Shown here: positions 1 to 8,701 of the stretch, in pieces
Numbering within the stretch: the first letter of the stretch is position 1
Layout of the letters: the number at the start of each line of letters is the position of its first letter
From: an uncultured Clostridia bacterium
GTDB taxonomy: Bacteria > Bacillota > Clostridia > Oscillospirales > Acutalibacteraceae
Direction of reading: 5' to 3'
DNA: 64,000 nucleotides
Assembly: GCA_947631945.1 (NCBI GenBank)
Contig: CANRNI010000005.1
Location: 37,629-101,628, forward strand
The notes under the pieces: generated by a model
Database searches by the model: none
What the model was told of the DNA's origin: nothing
Seen by the model: only the letters and a program-made list of their open reading frames with translations
Translations under genes and position numbers: made by a program

Positions 1-1536
1 ACCGAAGAGGAAGCGGGCCCCACGAACCATTGGATGGAGCCTTCAAAGTGCTATGAAATGCTTTATGATATAGCGAGGGACAGCTATAAGGGCAGAACAA
101 TGTATGTTATTCCTTACTCAATGGGCCCGGTAGGTTCGCCTTTTTCAAAGATAGGTATTGAGCTTACCGATTCTATATACGTTGTCCTTAATATGGCTAT
201 TATGACGAGAGTCGGCAAAAAGGTTATGGATGCTCTCGGTGACAGCGATGATTGGGTTCGCGGTCTTCACTGCAAGTGCGACGTTGACGCGGATAAGCGT
301 TGGATATGCCAGTTCCCGCAGGATAACACAATCATTTCGGTTAACTCTGCTTACGGTGGAAATGTTCTTCTCGGCAAAAAATGTTTTGCTCTCCGTATAG
401 CCTCATATCAGGGCTGGAAAGAGGGCTGGCAGGCGGAGCATATGCTTATTCTCGGTCTTGAGAATCCTCAGGGCGAGGTCAAATATATCTGCGCGGCGTT
501 TCCCTCGGCCTGCGGAAAGACCAATCTTGCCATGCTTATTCCTCCCGAGGGATATCAAAAAGCCGGCTATAAAGTTTGGTGTGTGGGCGATGATATTTCA
601 TGGATACGCAAAGGTGAGGACGGCAGACTTTACGCTATAAATCCCGAAAACGGCTTCTTCGGCGTCGCTCCCGGCACAAATATGAAATCGAATCCAAACG
701 CGCTTCTTTCAACAAAAAAGGGTACGATTTTCACGAACGTTGCGCTTAATCTTGACAATATGACTGTATGGTGGGAAGGTCTTGACAAGAATCCTCCCGA
801 AAACGCGCTGGATTGGCTCGGAAATCCGTGGAACGGCAAGGAATCTGAGGAAAAGGGCGCTCATCCCAATTCAAGATTTACCGCTCCTACAAAGAATTGT
901 CCGTGTCTCAGCAGTGAATTTGAGAATCCTCAGGGTGTGCCGATTTCAGCTTTCGTATTCGGCGGCAGACGAGCGAAGCTCGCTCCGCTCGTATATCAGT
1001 CAAAGAGCTGGAACAACGGCGTTTTCGTAGGCTCTATTATGGCTTCCGAAACAACGGCGGCTGCGGCGGGAGCGGTAGGCGTTGTACGCCGTGACCCGAT
1101 GGCCATGCTTCCTTTCTGCGGCTATAATATGGCTGACTATTGGCAGCATTGGATTGATATCGGCGCTGGTCTTGACCCGGATAAGGCTCCCAAGTTCTTT
1201 AATGTAAACTGGTTCCGCAAGGATGATGAAGGCAATTTCCTGTGGCCCGGCTTCGGCGATAACCTCCGTGTTCTTGAATGGATTATCAAGAGATGCGAGG
1301 GTAAGGTAGACGCCAAGGAAACGGCTATCGGCTATGTTCCTTATGCGGAGGATATTAACCTTGACGGTATTGAAGATGAAGTGAGCAGAGAGACTCTCGC
1401 GAGTATTCTGGAGGTTGATAATTCACTCTGGAAAGAAGAAACAAAGGGTATTGAGGAATTTTACTCGAAATTCGGTGACAGACTTCCCGAAACTCTTAAA
1501 GCGGAGCTTGAAACACTCAAATCAAATCTAAAGTAA
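1..1536 (+). CDS. pckG: Phosphoenolpyruvate carboxykinase (GTP), 5'-partial
   Basis: This enzyme interconverts oxaloacetate plus GTP with phosphoenolpyruvate plus CO2 in the cytoplasm, at the branch between fermentation or TCA intermediates and gluconeogenesis. The open frame continues to base 1 without a start codon: the codons before the first ATG (34) read TEEEAGPTNHW, a conserved stretch of the GTP-dependent family, so the gene runs off the window. The P-loop (kinase 1a) motif FPSACGKTNLAML is intact, as are the nucleotide-binding region GDDISWIRKGEDG and the C-terminal domain. About 511 residues are visible, out of roughly 600 expected. It is followed by a strong hairpin and then by a convergent surface-protein gene. 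Confidence is high for the family. Confidence 0.96.
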   Translation, partial: TEEEAGPTNHWMEPSKCYEMLYDIARDSYKGRTMYVIPYSMGPVGSPFSKIGIELTDSIYVVLNMAIMTRVGKKVMDALGDSDDWVRGLHCKCDVDADKRWICQFPQDNTIISVNSAYGGNVLLGKKCFALRIASYQGWKEGWQAEHMLILGLENPQGEVKYICAAFPSACGKTNLAMLIPPEGYQKAGYKVWCVGDDISWIRKGEDGRLYAINPENGFFGVAPGTNMKSNPNALLSTKKGTIFTNVALNLDNMTVWWEGLDKNPPENALDWLGNPWNGKESEEKGAHPNSRFTAPTKNCPCLSSEFENPQGVPISAFVFGGRRAKLAPLVYQSKSWNNGVFVGSIMASETTAAAAGAVGVVRRDPMAMLPFCGYNMADYWQHWIDIGAGLDPDKAPKFFNVNWFRKDDEGNFLWPGFGDNLRVLEWIIKRCEGKVDAKETAIGYVPYAEDINLDGIEDEVSRETLASILEVDNSLWKEETKGIEEFYSKFGDRLPETLKAELETLKSNLK

Positions 1537-1543
1537 TAATATA

Positions 1544-1568
1544 CGGCGGCGGGAAATTCCCGCCGCCG
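1544..1568 (+). terminator. GC-rich hairpin just downstream of pckG
   Basis: A perfect inverted repeat, 12-base arms around a single A (CGGCGGCGGGAA/TTCCCGCCGCCG), starts eight bases after the pckG stop. No T-run follows, so it may act as an RNA-stabilising 3' hairpin rather than a classical intrinsic terminator. Confidence 0.5.
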
Positions 1569-1690
1569 CAGCTTGTCGAAAAACTTGTTGCAAGATTATA
1601 AAAGTTTCGGTCAAGCCTTTACAAAGGCTTGCAGGGGTCACGGGGACAGCGTCACCGTGTCGCGCTCCGCAGAGCGCGAAATCTCCTTAA
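1569..1690. repeat. Intergenic stretch with several small hairpins; right-hand half of a repeat pair
   Basis: This holds no gene. It contains a short CTTGTCGAAAAA motif, a hairpin AAGCCTTT/AAAGGCTT near 1615-1632, another CACGG...CCGTG near 1639-1659, and the palindrome CGCGCTC-CGCA-GAGCGCG at 1661-1678. A related combination (CTTGTCGAAAAA, then CGCGCTC-TGCG-GAGCGCG) occurs at about 6368-6443, on the other side of the neighbouring surface-protein gene. Confidence 0.45.
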
Positions 1691-1705
1691 CAAAACGCAT
1701 AATAA

Positions 1706-1740
1706 TGACGGCGGATTTCTCCGCCGTCAAATTCTTTTTA
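1706..1740. terminator. Bidirectional terminator between pckG and the surface protein gene
   Basis: Perfect 10-base arms (TGACGGCGGA/TCCGCCGTCA, 1706-1715 and 1720-1729) with a four-base loop are followed on the plus strand by AATTCTTTTTATTTT. The hairpin lies between two convergent genes, immediately past the stop of the leftward gene. The T-rich tract is better on the plus strand. Confidence 0.65.
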
Positions 1741-4700
1741 TTTTGCGCCTGTGAAGAAATCAAGTATTTTTACAATGATTTCAATTACGCCTTGAAGTTT
1801 ATCGAAGAATTGTTCAAGTCTTGACTGTACGTCAATCGTTACCGTAATCGGGTCGGAGGCGTTGCCCGCCGCGCTGTAGGTGATGACTTCAAACGTTTCT
1901 GTGCCGGAGGTCTTGCCGGTTACGAACGAGAACGTCCACGTCTTTACACCGTCCGCTTCTTCGGAAAGAACAGCCTCTTTGCCGTCTACAAGAACCTTCA
2001 TAACGTCGGAGGAAGTTTTTATTGTGATTTCGGCTTCAGTGCCTCTAAGCACCTTTTCTTCTACCGCCGCCGCGTTGAGTTCATCGGGCTCGAAATATCC
2101 CTGCGACGCAACACCGAGGTCGTTAATCTTATCGACCGTTTCAACTGCTTTCTGCGCCGATTCTTCATCAACGAGGAAGCCTACGCCGCGCTCCGTTATT
2201 TTCATATCAATATTGCCGGTAGTGATTTTAACGTCGCAGAGTGAAAGCATACCTTCGCCGACGTTTGCAATTACAATGGGATTCTTCGTTACGCTGACAG
2301 TATTTTGCTTTGTTGAATCTATGCCGAAAAGGTCGTCGGCGTTAACAGCCTTTGTTGTTTCCCATTCAATCATATCCTTGGGAATATCGAAATAGAGAGT
2401 TGCCGCGCTTGAAATTGTTATCGGTTTTTCCGCTTCTTTTCCGCCTATGCCGAATACGACCATTGCGTCTTTATTATCGTTTGTGGGCGCGTGCATACTT
2501 ATTTTTATTTTCGCGACGTTTTCTTTGGGATTGATGATGTTTGTCGTAAGGTTAAACGCGATAGCCTGCCCCTTGGCAAGATATACCTCGTTATTCGGAC
2601 CGTAATTCAAATAATCCTCGAAACTTGCATTTCCGTCCTCGCCGTTGATAAATACCGTACCAAGCGAATATTTAGCGTCGGTTTCACCTTCAGTACCTTC
2701 AAGATTTCCGCCGTCACCGAATCCGAGGCTGCCCGCGCTGACTATAAGAGGACGTATGGAACCGTGGTATACGGAGCGTTCACCGTCTGCGGCGTAATAA
2801 TTAACCGCTTCCGTGCTGTTGTCGGGTTGTATCGGGTTATAAATTCTTATAGCGTCAAGGTAGAAGCTGTACCAGCCTCTGTTTTCATGGTCAAAAATCG
2901 TGCTGTACTTCGGAGTTACCTGTACCGTATAAGTATCGTACTCAAGGTCGGATTTGGAAATAATGGGTATCTGATAAAGAGCTTCCTTACTGGCTTCATC
3001 GGGAACCCATTCGCCGTTTTTGTTAATCGTGTAGGTATAGTATGTGTCTATAAGCATTGAAGATACAAGCTCGCTGCCCTCAGGAATATTACCGTCCGCA
3101 TCGGGAAGTCCTTTATAAACTTTTACTTCAATAGTGCCGGTTGTATAGCCTATAACGCTTATTACGTCAAAACCTGTTCCGGCGAAAGTGAACTGCGCGT
3201 AAGGCCAACTGCCGGGTTCGGTACCTTTACTGTAAAGTACATTGGGATTGTTTTCGGGGCCTACCTCAACATAGTGAGTTGAACCCATAGAGTAGCTGTT
3301 TTTGTAAGTCGTTGTTCCGTTTCCGTCGGGATTGGGTACTTCACGGTAATGATCTTGGTTATAAACATCAATATATCCATAGTTGCTGTCGGTTTGGAAA
3401 ATACCGTTGGAATTGGCTGCTTCGGACGTTGACGCATTGTAGTTTGTAAGAGTGGGAAGCTGGTATTCCGTGTCGCCGCGTCTTAACCATTCGCCGACCT
3501 TATGCTCGAGCGCAAGGTGATTGTCGTCGGTATTATGCTGTATGGGCGTACCTGTCGATATTTTGCCGTCGTGGTAAGATATAAGCTCATCGACTGTGTG
3601 CTCTACGCCGTTGGAGGTTACCGTAACGTTAATACTGTCCTCATAATATACGCTTGTTGCGGGAAGAACAGTAACCGTGGAATAAGCATAGCTGACTTCG
3701 CCGCCCGGAGATGTGTATTTAACCGCGTAAAAAATTCTGTCGGGACTTGTCATAGCCGACGAAGGCCAATATCTGATATAATACTGTTCTCTTAAGCCGG
3801 TGACAGAATCTATATTACCGTTCTCGGTCGCTTCTTTCATAAGACGGAAAGTGCCGCCGCTTACGTCTTTTTTCTCGTTGTTTGAGCTGTCGCCTCTGCC
3901 CAGTACGGCGATTCTGTTGTCTGAATTGGGGTCTTTTATCCTGTCTAATATGGGTATAAGTTGCGGATTGTTTTTATCAATTATGAACTTAGAATTGAGC
4001 TCTGTGGAGGGTATCAATTCTTCGTTCAAAATTTTGTCCGCCTGTGTCTTATCCGCGGGAGCTTCGGCTATCGCTACGATTTCAATGTGCGCACCTCTGT
4101 TTCTGCCTATGTCGTCAAGCTCAAGCGCGGCTTCGCGGAACGGCAGACCGAAGTCCATAACAAACGTATCCTGTTTTAACGCACCATTGGTTATATGCCA
4201 TACGGCGTAAAGCTTTATATCTTTGTCCGGCGCGGTTAATACTGTGCCGGGTTTATATGTGTCGTCGAGCTTTCCGCCCTCGGTCGCTGACCAGCCTACA
4301 AATTCAAATCCGGGTCTTTCCGTTGCTTTAAGCTCCTCATATGTGTGAATTCTTACGTTCGAGAGTGTGCCGTTCACACTCATAAACTGATATGAATCGT
4401 CAAGGGTTTCGTTAATGGCTTCTATATTATTTTCGTAAAAAATTCTGTAAGCCCAATATACGGCGTAATAATCCTTGTGAGGTTCGCTCGCCGATACAGT
4501 GACAGTTGCCGTTGCTTCGGCGGGTAACGTGGGTTTTGTGTCCGTGTTCCAACCTCTTGTCAGGAGGTTCCATTCTTTGCCGTTTACCGTCACTTTTTCG
4601 GGCAATCCGTCAAACGAGGCTACGCTCACTTCGCCTTGGGTATCGTTGTTGTGTATCGTTGTTTCATTCTGCGAGAATGTCTGTTCAACACCGTTTGCAT

Positions 4701-6123
4701 CAAGATAATGATATACGGGTTTAAGTTTAAGACTGTATGATGCGTACAGCTTGTCGTTAAATGTTACGCCGTAAACAGCAGAGGTCGAACCTGAGGTTTT
4801 ATCTGCTGATTTATCCCAGCCCGAAAATGTCCAGCCGTCTTTTTCCGCAAGATAATTGCTTAAATTGTTGACAGGTTCGGACGGGTTGTCTTTTGTACCT
4901 ATTTTTATATTAATTGTATCGGGCGTGCCTGCGGACAATTTTCCTCCGTTTGTTGTTGCGTCAAGCGGTACCGCGAGTTCAAGATTATCAAGTGCGTTTT
5001 GAATAGGAGTAATTTTTGAGGTTATTGCATCCTGATTATACGCTGTTGAATATGCGTCAGAGTCATAATCGTTTGTTACGTTCGCCGCATCGTTAAGCGC
5101 GGTTACAAGATTATCTATGGAAGATTTTGAATAGTTTCTCTCGCCGTTATTATAGTAGTTTATATATGTAACGGCTTCGTCCATTTTTGCTCTGAGAGCG
5201 GTTGTATCAACAGTGGGGAGCGTTGTATAATATATAAATATATTATCCTTTTTTCCTGCATTCATGCTTGCGGCTGTTCCCGCGGTTGAACCTCCTTGGG
5301 AATCCATCCATTTGCCTACAAAATAATTATTAGCAGCATTTTCACTTGTTGAGCCTTTTTCCCAAGTTATGCTTACAAGCGGCGTACCTGCATGATGATC
5401 GGTTGCATAATAGGCATAAATATAATCGCCGCCGGCGCCAAGATTTAAGTCAATAACCACTTCACGAGCTTTTTCCCATTTACGCACAGGAAAAACATCA
5501 ATTGATTTGTCGTTTACGGTAACCTGTTTATATGTGTCCCAATTGATTCCGGAACCATTCCAAAACATTAAACCCGTTATTGCTTCATTAGGATTATTGG
5601 TAGTACTGTATCCCATATAAATATATTGTCCCTTAGCACCATCATTTAAATCTTTGTCAATAATATTTGGCCATGGACCTTTTTCATCCCAAATATATTC
5701 TGAATAATGAATTTTGCTTTGAAACCATCCCGGATCAAATGTATCACCCTTTAGCTGTGCTTTTGGTCTATCTGAACCATCAGCTTCAGCAACAGCAATA
5801 TCTTTAACAAGAGGTGTTACTCCGTCATAATAAAACTCCGCATTTACATATTCCGGCGTTGAATTATATGAAGTGTAGGTTACTTTTGTAACAGCTATCG
5901 GCGCAGTTGCCGAGTTTGCTATAGGCGCGGTCTTTTCCGCTTTAGCTTCGGGTTCCTCCGTATCTTCTTTTATTCCGTCAATAGCCTCGGCTTGTTCGGT
6001 CGGTTCGCTGTCCTCCGCATAAGCTATCAGACCGGGGATGAACATAAGACCCACCGATAAATAGCTTAAAAGCATAACGAAGGTCATTAAGATTGAAAGC
6101 GCTTTTTTTGTCATTGTTTTCAT
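1738..6123 (-). CDS. Large secreted cell-surface protein with InlB-type repeats
   Basis: This 1461-residue exported protein probably acts at the cell surface as an adhesin or a carbohydrate- or host-contact protein; the exact role is unknown. Residues 1-36 form a signal peptide (MKTMTKKAL, hydrophobic core, cleavage near AYA-ED). A FIVAR-like helical segment lies around residues 305-390. Segments ending in FSGWD...LYASY and FVGWSATEGG...LYAVW, roughly residues 400-650, match the Listeria-Bacteroides (InlB B / Flg_new) repeat pattern. Long beta-rich regions follow. There is no LPXTG motif and no SLH domain; the C-terminus is a hydrophobic/amphipathic helix (FFDKLQGVIEIIVKILDFF). The start has an AGGAGATGAT ribosome binding site. 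It is not in an operon. Confidence 0.85.
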   Translation of the reverse strand: MKTMTKKALSILMTFVMLLSYLSVGLMFIPGLIAYAEDSEPTEQAEAIDGIKEDTEEPEAKAEKTAPIANSATAPIAVTKVTYTSYNSTPEYVNAEFYYDGVTPLVKDIAVAEADGSDRPKAQLKGDTFDPGWFQSKIHYSEYIWDEKGPWPNIIDKDLNDGAKGQYIYMGYSTTNNPNEAITGLMFWNGSGINWDTYKQVTVNDKSIDVFPVRKWEKAREVVIDLNLGAGGDYIYAYYATDHHAGTPLVSITWEKGSTSENAANNYFVGKWMDSQGGSTAGTAASMNAGKKDNIFIYYTTLPTVDTTALRAKMDEAVTYINYYNNGERNYSKSSIDNLVTALNDAANVTNDYDSDAYSTAYNQDAITSKITPIQNALDNLELAVPLDATTNGGKLSAGTPDTINIKIGTKDNPSEPVNNLSNYLAEKDGWTFSGWDKSADKTSGSTSAVYGVTFNDKLYASYSLKLKPVYHYLDANGVEQTFSQNETTIHNNDTQGEVSVASFDGLPEKVTVNGKEWNLLTRGWNTDTKPTLPAEATATVTVSASEPHKDYYAVYWAYRIFYENNIEAINETLDDSYQFMSVNGTLSNVRIHTYEELKATERPGFEFVGWSATEGGKLDDTYKPGTVLTAPDKDIKLYAVWHITNGALKQDTFVMDFGLPFREAALELDDIGRNRGAHIEIVAIAEAPADKTQADKILNEELIPSTELNSKFIIDKNNPQLIPILDRIKDPNSDNRIAVLGRGDSSNNEKKDVSGGTFRLMKEATENGNIDSVTGLREQYYIRYWPSSAMTSPDRIFYAVKYTSPGGEVSYAYSTVTVLPATSVYYEDSINVTVTSNGVEHTVDELISYHDGKISTGTPIQHNTDDNHLALEHKVGEWLRRGDTEYQLPTLTNYNASTSEAANSNGIFQTDSNYGYIDVYNQDHYREVPNPDGNGTTTYKNSYSMGSTHYVEVGPENNPNVLYSKGTEPGSWPYAQFTFAGTGFDVISVIGYTTGTIEVKVYKGLPDADGNIPEGSELVSSMLIDTYYTYTINKNGEWVPDEASKEALYQIPIISKSDLEYDTYTVQVTPKYSTIFDHENRGWYSFYLDAIRIYNPIQPDNSTEAVNYYAADGERSVYHGSIRPLIVSAGSLGFGDGGNLEGTEGETDAKYSLGTVFINGEDGNASFEDYLNYGPNNEVYLAKGQAIAFNLTTNIINPKENVAKIKISMHAPTNDNKDAMVVFGIGGKEAEKPITISSAATLYFDIPKDMIEWETTKAVNADDLFGIDSTKQNTVSVTKNPIVIANVGEGMLSLCDVKITTGNIDMKITERGVGFLVDEESAQKAVETVDKINDLGVASQGYFEPDELNAAAVEEKVLRGTEAEITIKTSSDVMKVLVDGKEAVLSEEADGVKTWTFSFVTGKTSGTETFEVITYSAAGNASDPITVTIDVQSRLEQFFDKLQGVIEIIVKILDFFTGAK

Positions 6124-6192
6124 TTATAATATCATCTCCTGCTAAAACTTTTACTATTATAATATGTTATTCGAGAAAATAAGTAAACACGT

Positions 6193-6215
6193 TATAAGGT
6201 GAAAATCACCTTATA
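6193..6215. promoter_or_regulatory. Perfect inverted repeat upstream of the surface protein
   Basis: TATAAGGTGA and TCACCTTATA form perfect 10-base arms around AAA, about 70 bases upstream of the surface-protein start. A TATAAT-like -10 for that gene lies at 6156-6161 on the minus strand, with no convincing -35. The repeat could be an operator or a small hairpin. The rest of 6124-6464 is AT-rich and shows no gene. Confidence 0.4.
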
Positions 6216-6425
6216 GCACACCTAATTTATTAAAATTTATCAAAATTTTTAAATTATTCAAATTTTTTTTATTTTCAATTTATATTTTCACCTCTTTTTT
6301 TGCCGACGGAGAATTAAAAATCTTATAATAAACGGTGAATAAAAAACAGCCACAAAGGACTGCACAACTTGTCGAAAAAGATAAATTAATATTCGATAAA
6401 GTATTTTTTAAGGCAAAAGAAATTT

Positions 6426-6443
6426 CGCGCTCTGCGGAGCGCG
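6426..6443. repeat. CGCGCTC/GAGCGCG palindrome, left-hand half of a repeat pair
   Basis: CGCGCTC-TGCG-GAGCGCG, preceded by CTTGTCGAAAAA at about 6368-6379, mirrors the arrangement at 1570-1678. The two lie on either side of the 4.4 kb surface-protein gene. Confidence 0.45.
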
Positions 6444-6464
6444 GAATGATAAACAACATAAAAA

Positions 6465-7478
6465 TTAATCATAATATTTAAACTCGTAGCTGCTGTTCTT
6501 ATGCTTTTTAATTGCATGAACGGTTTTGCTCAGCCCCTTTGCAACGCAGTATCCGGGCGATTTCGCGACCCTTACCGGAACTCCTGCGGCGCTTTCCAGA
6601 AACGCGTCTATACCGTAAAGCAATGAGCCGCCGCCCGTTAAAACTATACCGTTTTCATAAATATCGGCGCATAGCTCGGGAGATATCGACGCAAAAACAT
6701 CTTTAACACCTTTAAGTATCAAATCCATATGCTCCTTTATTGCCCAGTATACCTCCGTTGAGGTTATCTCAAAATTAACCGGCGTTCCCGTTACAACGTT
6801 TCTGCCCTTGGACACAAGCGCGATTTCCTCGCTTCTCACCACCGCGCCGCCTATGGTTTTTTTTATATATTCGGCCGTTAAATAACCGACTTCCAAATCT
6901 CTCTCCCTGTGAAGATATCTTATTATATCGTTTGTAAAAGCTTCGGACGCATTTCCGATTGTCTTTGACGCGGCTATGCCGTTTAAAGAAACAACGGCTA
7001 TATCGACAGTACCTCCGCCTATATCTATAACCATTGTACCGCGCGGCTTTGAAAAAGCAACGCCTGCCCCCTGCGCCGCCGCGTACGGGTGTTCCATAAT
7101 ACATATTTTTCCGGCTCCCGCCATGGTCAGCACGTCCAAAAAGGCTTTTCTCTCAAGACTTGTGATATTCGACGGCACTCCGGCAATTATATTCGGTTTG
7201 AGTACGGTGAACCGACACACTTTATCGACAAAGGACTTCAGCATAGAGGCGGTTGTGTCGATATCCGATATAACGCCGTCAATAAAAGGTCTTATAATTT
7301 TAATAGAGGCGGGCGCTCTGCCCGTCATGGCAAGCGCGGTTTCACCGTAAGCGAGAATTTTCCCCGTATGAGCGTCGCAGGCGATAACAGACGGACGGGA
7401 AAAAACCACGCCTTTTCCCTCTACATACGCAGTCATATTCGATGTTCCGAAATCGAAACCTATGCAAAGCCCTGACAA
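6465..7478 (-). CDS. mreB: MreB/Mbl-type actin-like cell-shape protein
   Basis: This bacterial actin homologue of 337 residues forms membrane-associated filaments that guide peptidoglycan synthesis. The phosphate-1 motif GFDFGTSN is at the N-terminus, phosphate-2 IDIGGGTVDIAV is near residue 150, and the C-terminal adenosine motif GIVLTGGGSLLYGI is present. Length matches the family (about 330-345). The start appears to be TTG (7478), with GAGGTG five bases upstream; no ATG fits. The usual mreC/mreD partners are not next to it, so it may be an Mbl or extra MreB paralogue. It probably shares a transcript with the membrane-anchored gene at 7521-8336. Confidence 0.9.
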   Translation of the reverse strand: MSGLCIGFDFGTSNMTAYVEGKGVVFSRPSVIACDAHTGKILAYGETALAMTGRAPASIKIIRPFIDGVISDIDTTASMLKSFVDKVCRFTVLKPNIIAGVPSNITSLERKAFLDVLTMAGAGKICIMEHPYAAAQGAGVAFSKPRGTMVIDIGGGTVDIAVVSLNGIAASKTIGNASEAFTNDIIRYLHRERDLEVGYLTAEYIKKTIGGAVVRSEEIALVSKGRNVVTGTPVNFEITSTEVYWAIKEHMDLILKGVKDVFASISPELCADIYENGIVLTGGGSLLYGIDAFLESAAGVPVRVAKSPGYCVAKGLSKTVHAIKKHKNSSYEFKYYD

Positions 7479-7520
7479 ATTCTCACCTCTGCCGTCAAAA
7501 AATATGCTCCGTCCGCCGTC

Positions 7521-8336
7521 CTATTGCCCGAAAGATTCTCCGAAGAAATCAAATATTGTGGATTTTGTGAATCCCGAAAGATTGAACACGTTCGCGGGCA
7601 ATTCGGGATAAAACTGTTTTACCTCTATTCTTATATCGACGTTGCCGTCCGCGTCCGCATATTCTATCTGTTTAAGTTCATTGCCTATAAAATAGAAATA
7701 AACGGACATATCATCGGTATAATATCTGTAGCAATCGGCGTGATTGCTGTTAAGCTCCGCTTCCTTGACCTCGACTCCCTTGAAATTATAGCTTGCAAGA
7801 CTTAAAGATTCGGTCAGTTCCTCCATTTCGGACAAATCCACTCCGCTTATACCTAAAAGCGACGGAGAAAATTCTATGTATTTTTTCTTGTTTTCATCTA
7901 AAAAATAAATTTTTCCGCCGGTATACATACAGGTCAGCCGCATACCCTCAACGTTTACCGTAGTTTGAAAATCGGAGCCTCTTAATGCCATATCCATTTC
8001 TGTCGGTTCGTCCGAATCCGAATACATAATCGCCGAAATATAGTATGAACCCGAAATATACGCCTCTATAATTTTTGACTGCTCGGAGGAGCTGCCGCCG
8101 TTCATAGCGGGCGAGGTGGTGGGTCTTGTGCTTGATTCCGTCTCCGATGCGGCAGTGGTATTGTCCGTAAACCGCTCCGATGCACCGCCCGAGTATAGCA
8201 GTCCCGATTCTTCCGCCGCGGGAGTTTTTTTATTACCGCCGCCAACTATAAGCAGAACTCCTACCACAGCCGCGGTTATCAATATAAATACAAGCAAGGA
8301 CAGCAATATTTTTTTATTTGCGCTTAAACCCGACAT
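7521..8336 (-). CDS. Membrane-anchored extracytoplasmic protein of unknown function
   Basis: I do not recognise this 271-residue protein. One N-terminal transmembrane segment (about residues 9-31, ILLSLLVFILITAAVVGVLL) is followed by a Ser/Thr/Glu-rich linker to about residue 85. A beta-strand-rich domain then alternates short strands such as DFQTTVNVEGMRL and GKIYFLDENKKKYIEF. That pattern resembles the LolA/LppX-like lipoprotein fold, but this is a visual impression only. The ATG has AGGTGG upstream. It sits 42 bases upstream of mreB on the same strand, so the two are probably co-transcribed. Confidence 0.75.
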   Translation of the reverse strand: MSGLSANKKILLSLLVFILITAAVVGVLLIVGGGNKKTPAAEESGLLYSGGASERFTDNTTAASETESSTRPTTSPAMNGGSSSEQSKIIEAYISGSYYISAIMYSDSDEPTEMDMALRGSDFQTTVNVEGMRLTCMYTGGKIYFLDENKKKYIEFSPSLLGISGVDLSEMEELTESLSLASYNFKGVEVKEAELNSNHADCYRYYTDDMSVYFYFIGNELKQIEYADADGNVDIRIEVKQFYPELPANVFNLSGFTKSTIFDFFGESFGQ

Positions 8337-8356
8337 TATACCACCTGAAAATTTTT

Positions 8357-8530
8357 AGGCAACACCGCACAATTAACGGCTACCGCCTTTGCCGCGCATC
8401 TGTACCGATATTTTCCGTCATTTTTGCCAAAAGCTCCTTGAAATACGCCAGTATTCCTGCGTCACTTTTGTCAATCTGACGAAAAATATCACGGCACATC
8501 TGCACGACAATAATTATGCGGTATTGCCTT
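8357..8530. repeat. MITE-like palindromic repeat, copy 1 (type A)
   Basis: A 174-base element with imperfect terminal inverted repeats (AGGCAACACCGCACAATTA and its near-complement ending GCGGTATTGCCTT). The internal arms are also complementary (CGATATTTTCCGTCA with TGACGAAAAATAT; CCAAAAG with CTTTTG). It codes for nothing and sits between two divergent genes. Confidence 0.85.
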
Positions 8531-8616
8531 TATAATATCAGTATATTTTATTTATTCTTAATTGTCAACCAAAAAAAAGTGAAAATTTATTGAGCATACT
8601 AAAATTAATGTAGATA

Positions 8617-8645
8617 TTGAAATACCGAGCGTGACGTGCTATAAT
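8617..8645 (+). promoter_or_regulatory. Sigma-A promoter of the DUF5696 lipoprotein
   Basis: -35 TTGAAA (8617-8622), 17-base spacer, -10 TATAAT (8640-8645). It lies about 55 bases upstream of the start codon and just beyond repeat copy 1. Confidence 0.75.
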
Positions 8646-8701
8646 GTTATTTCAAAAGATATTCTGCTGTCATCTGCCGGCAATAAAAAGGAGCGCACGT
8701 A

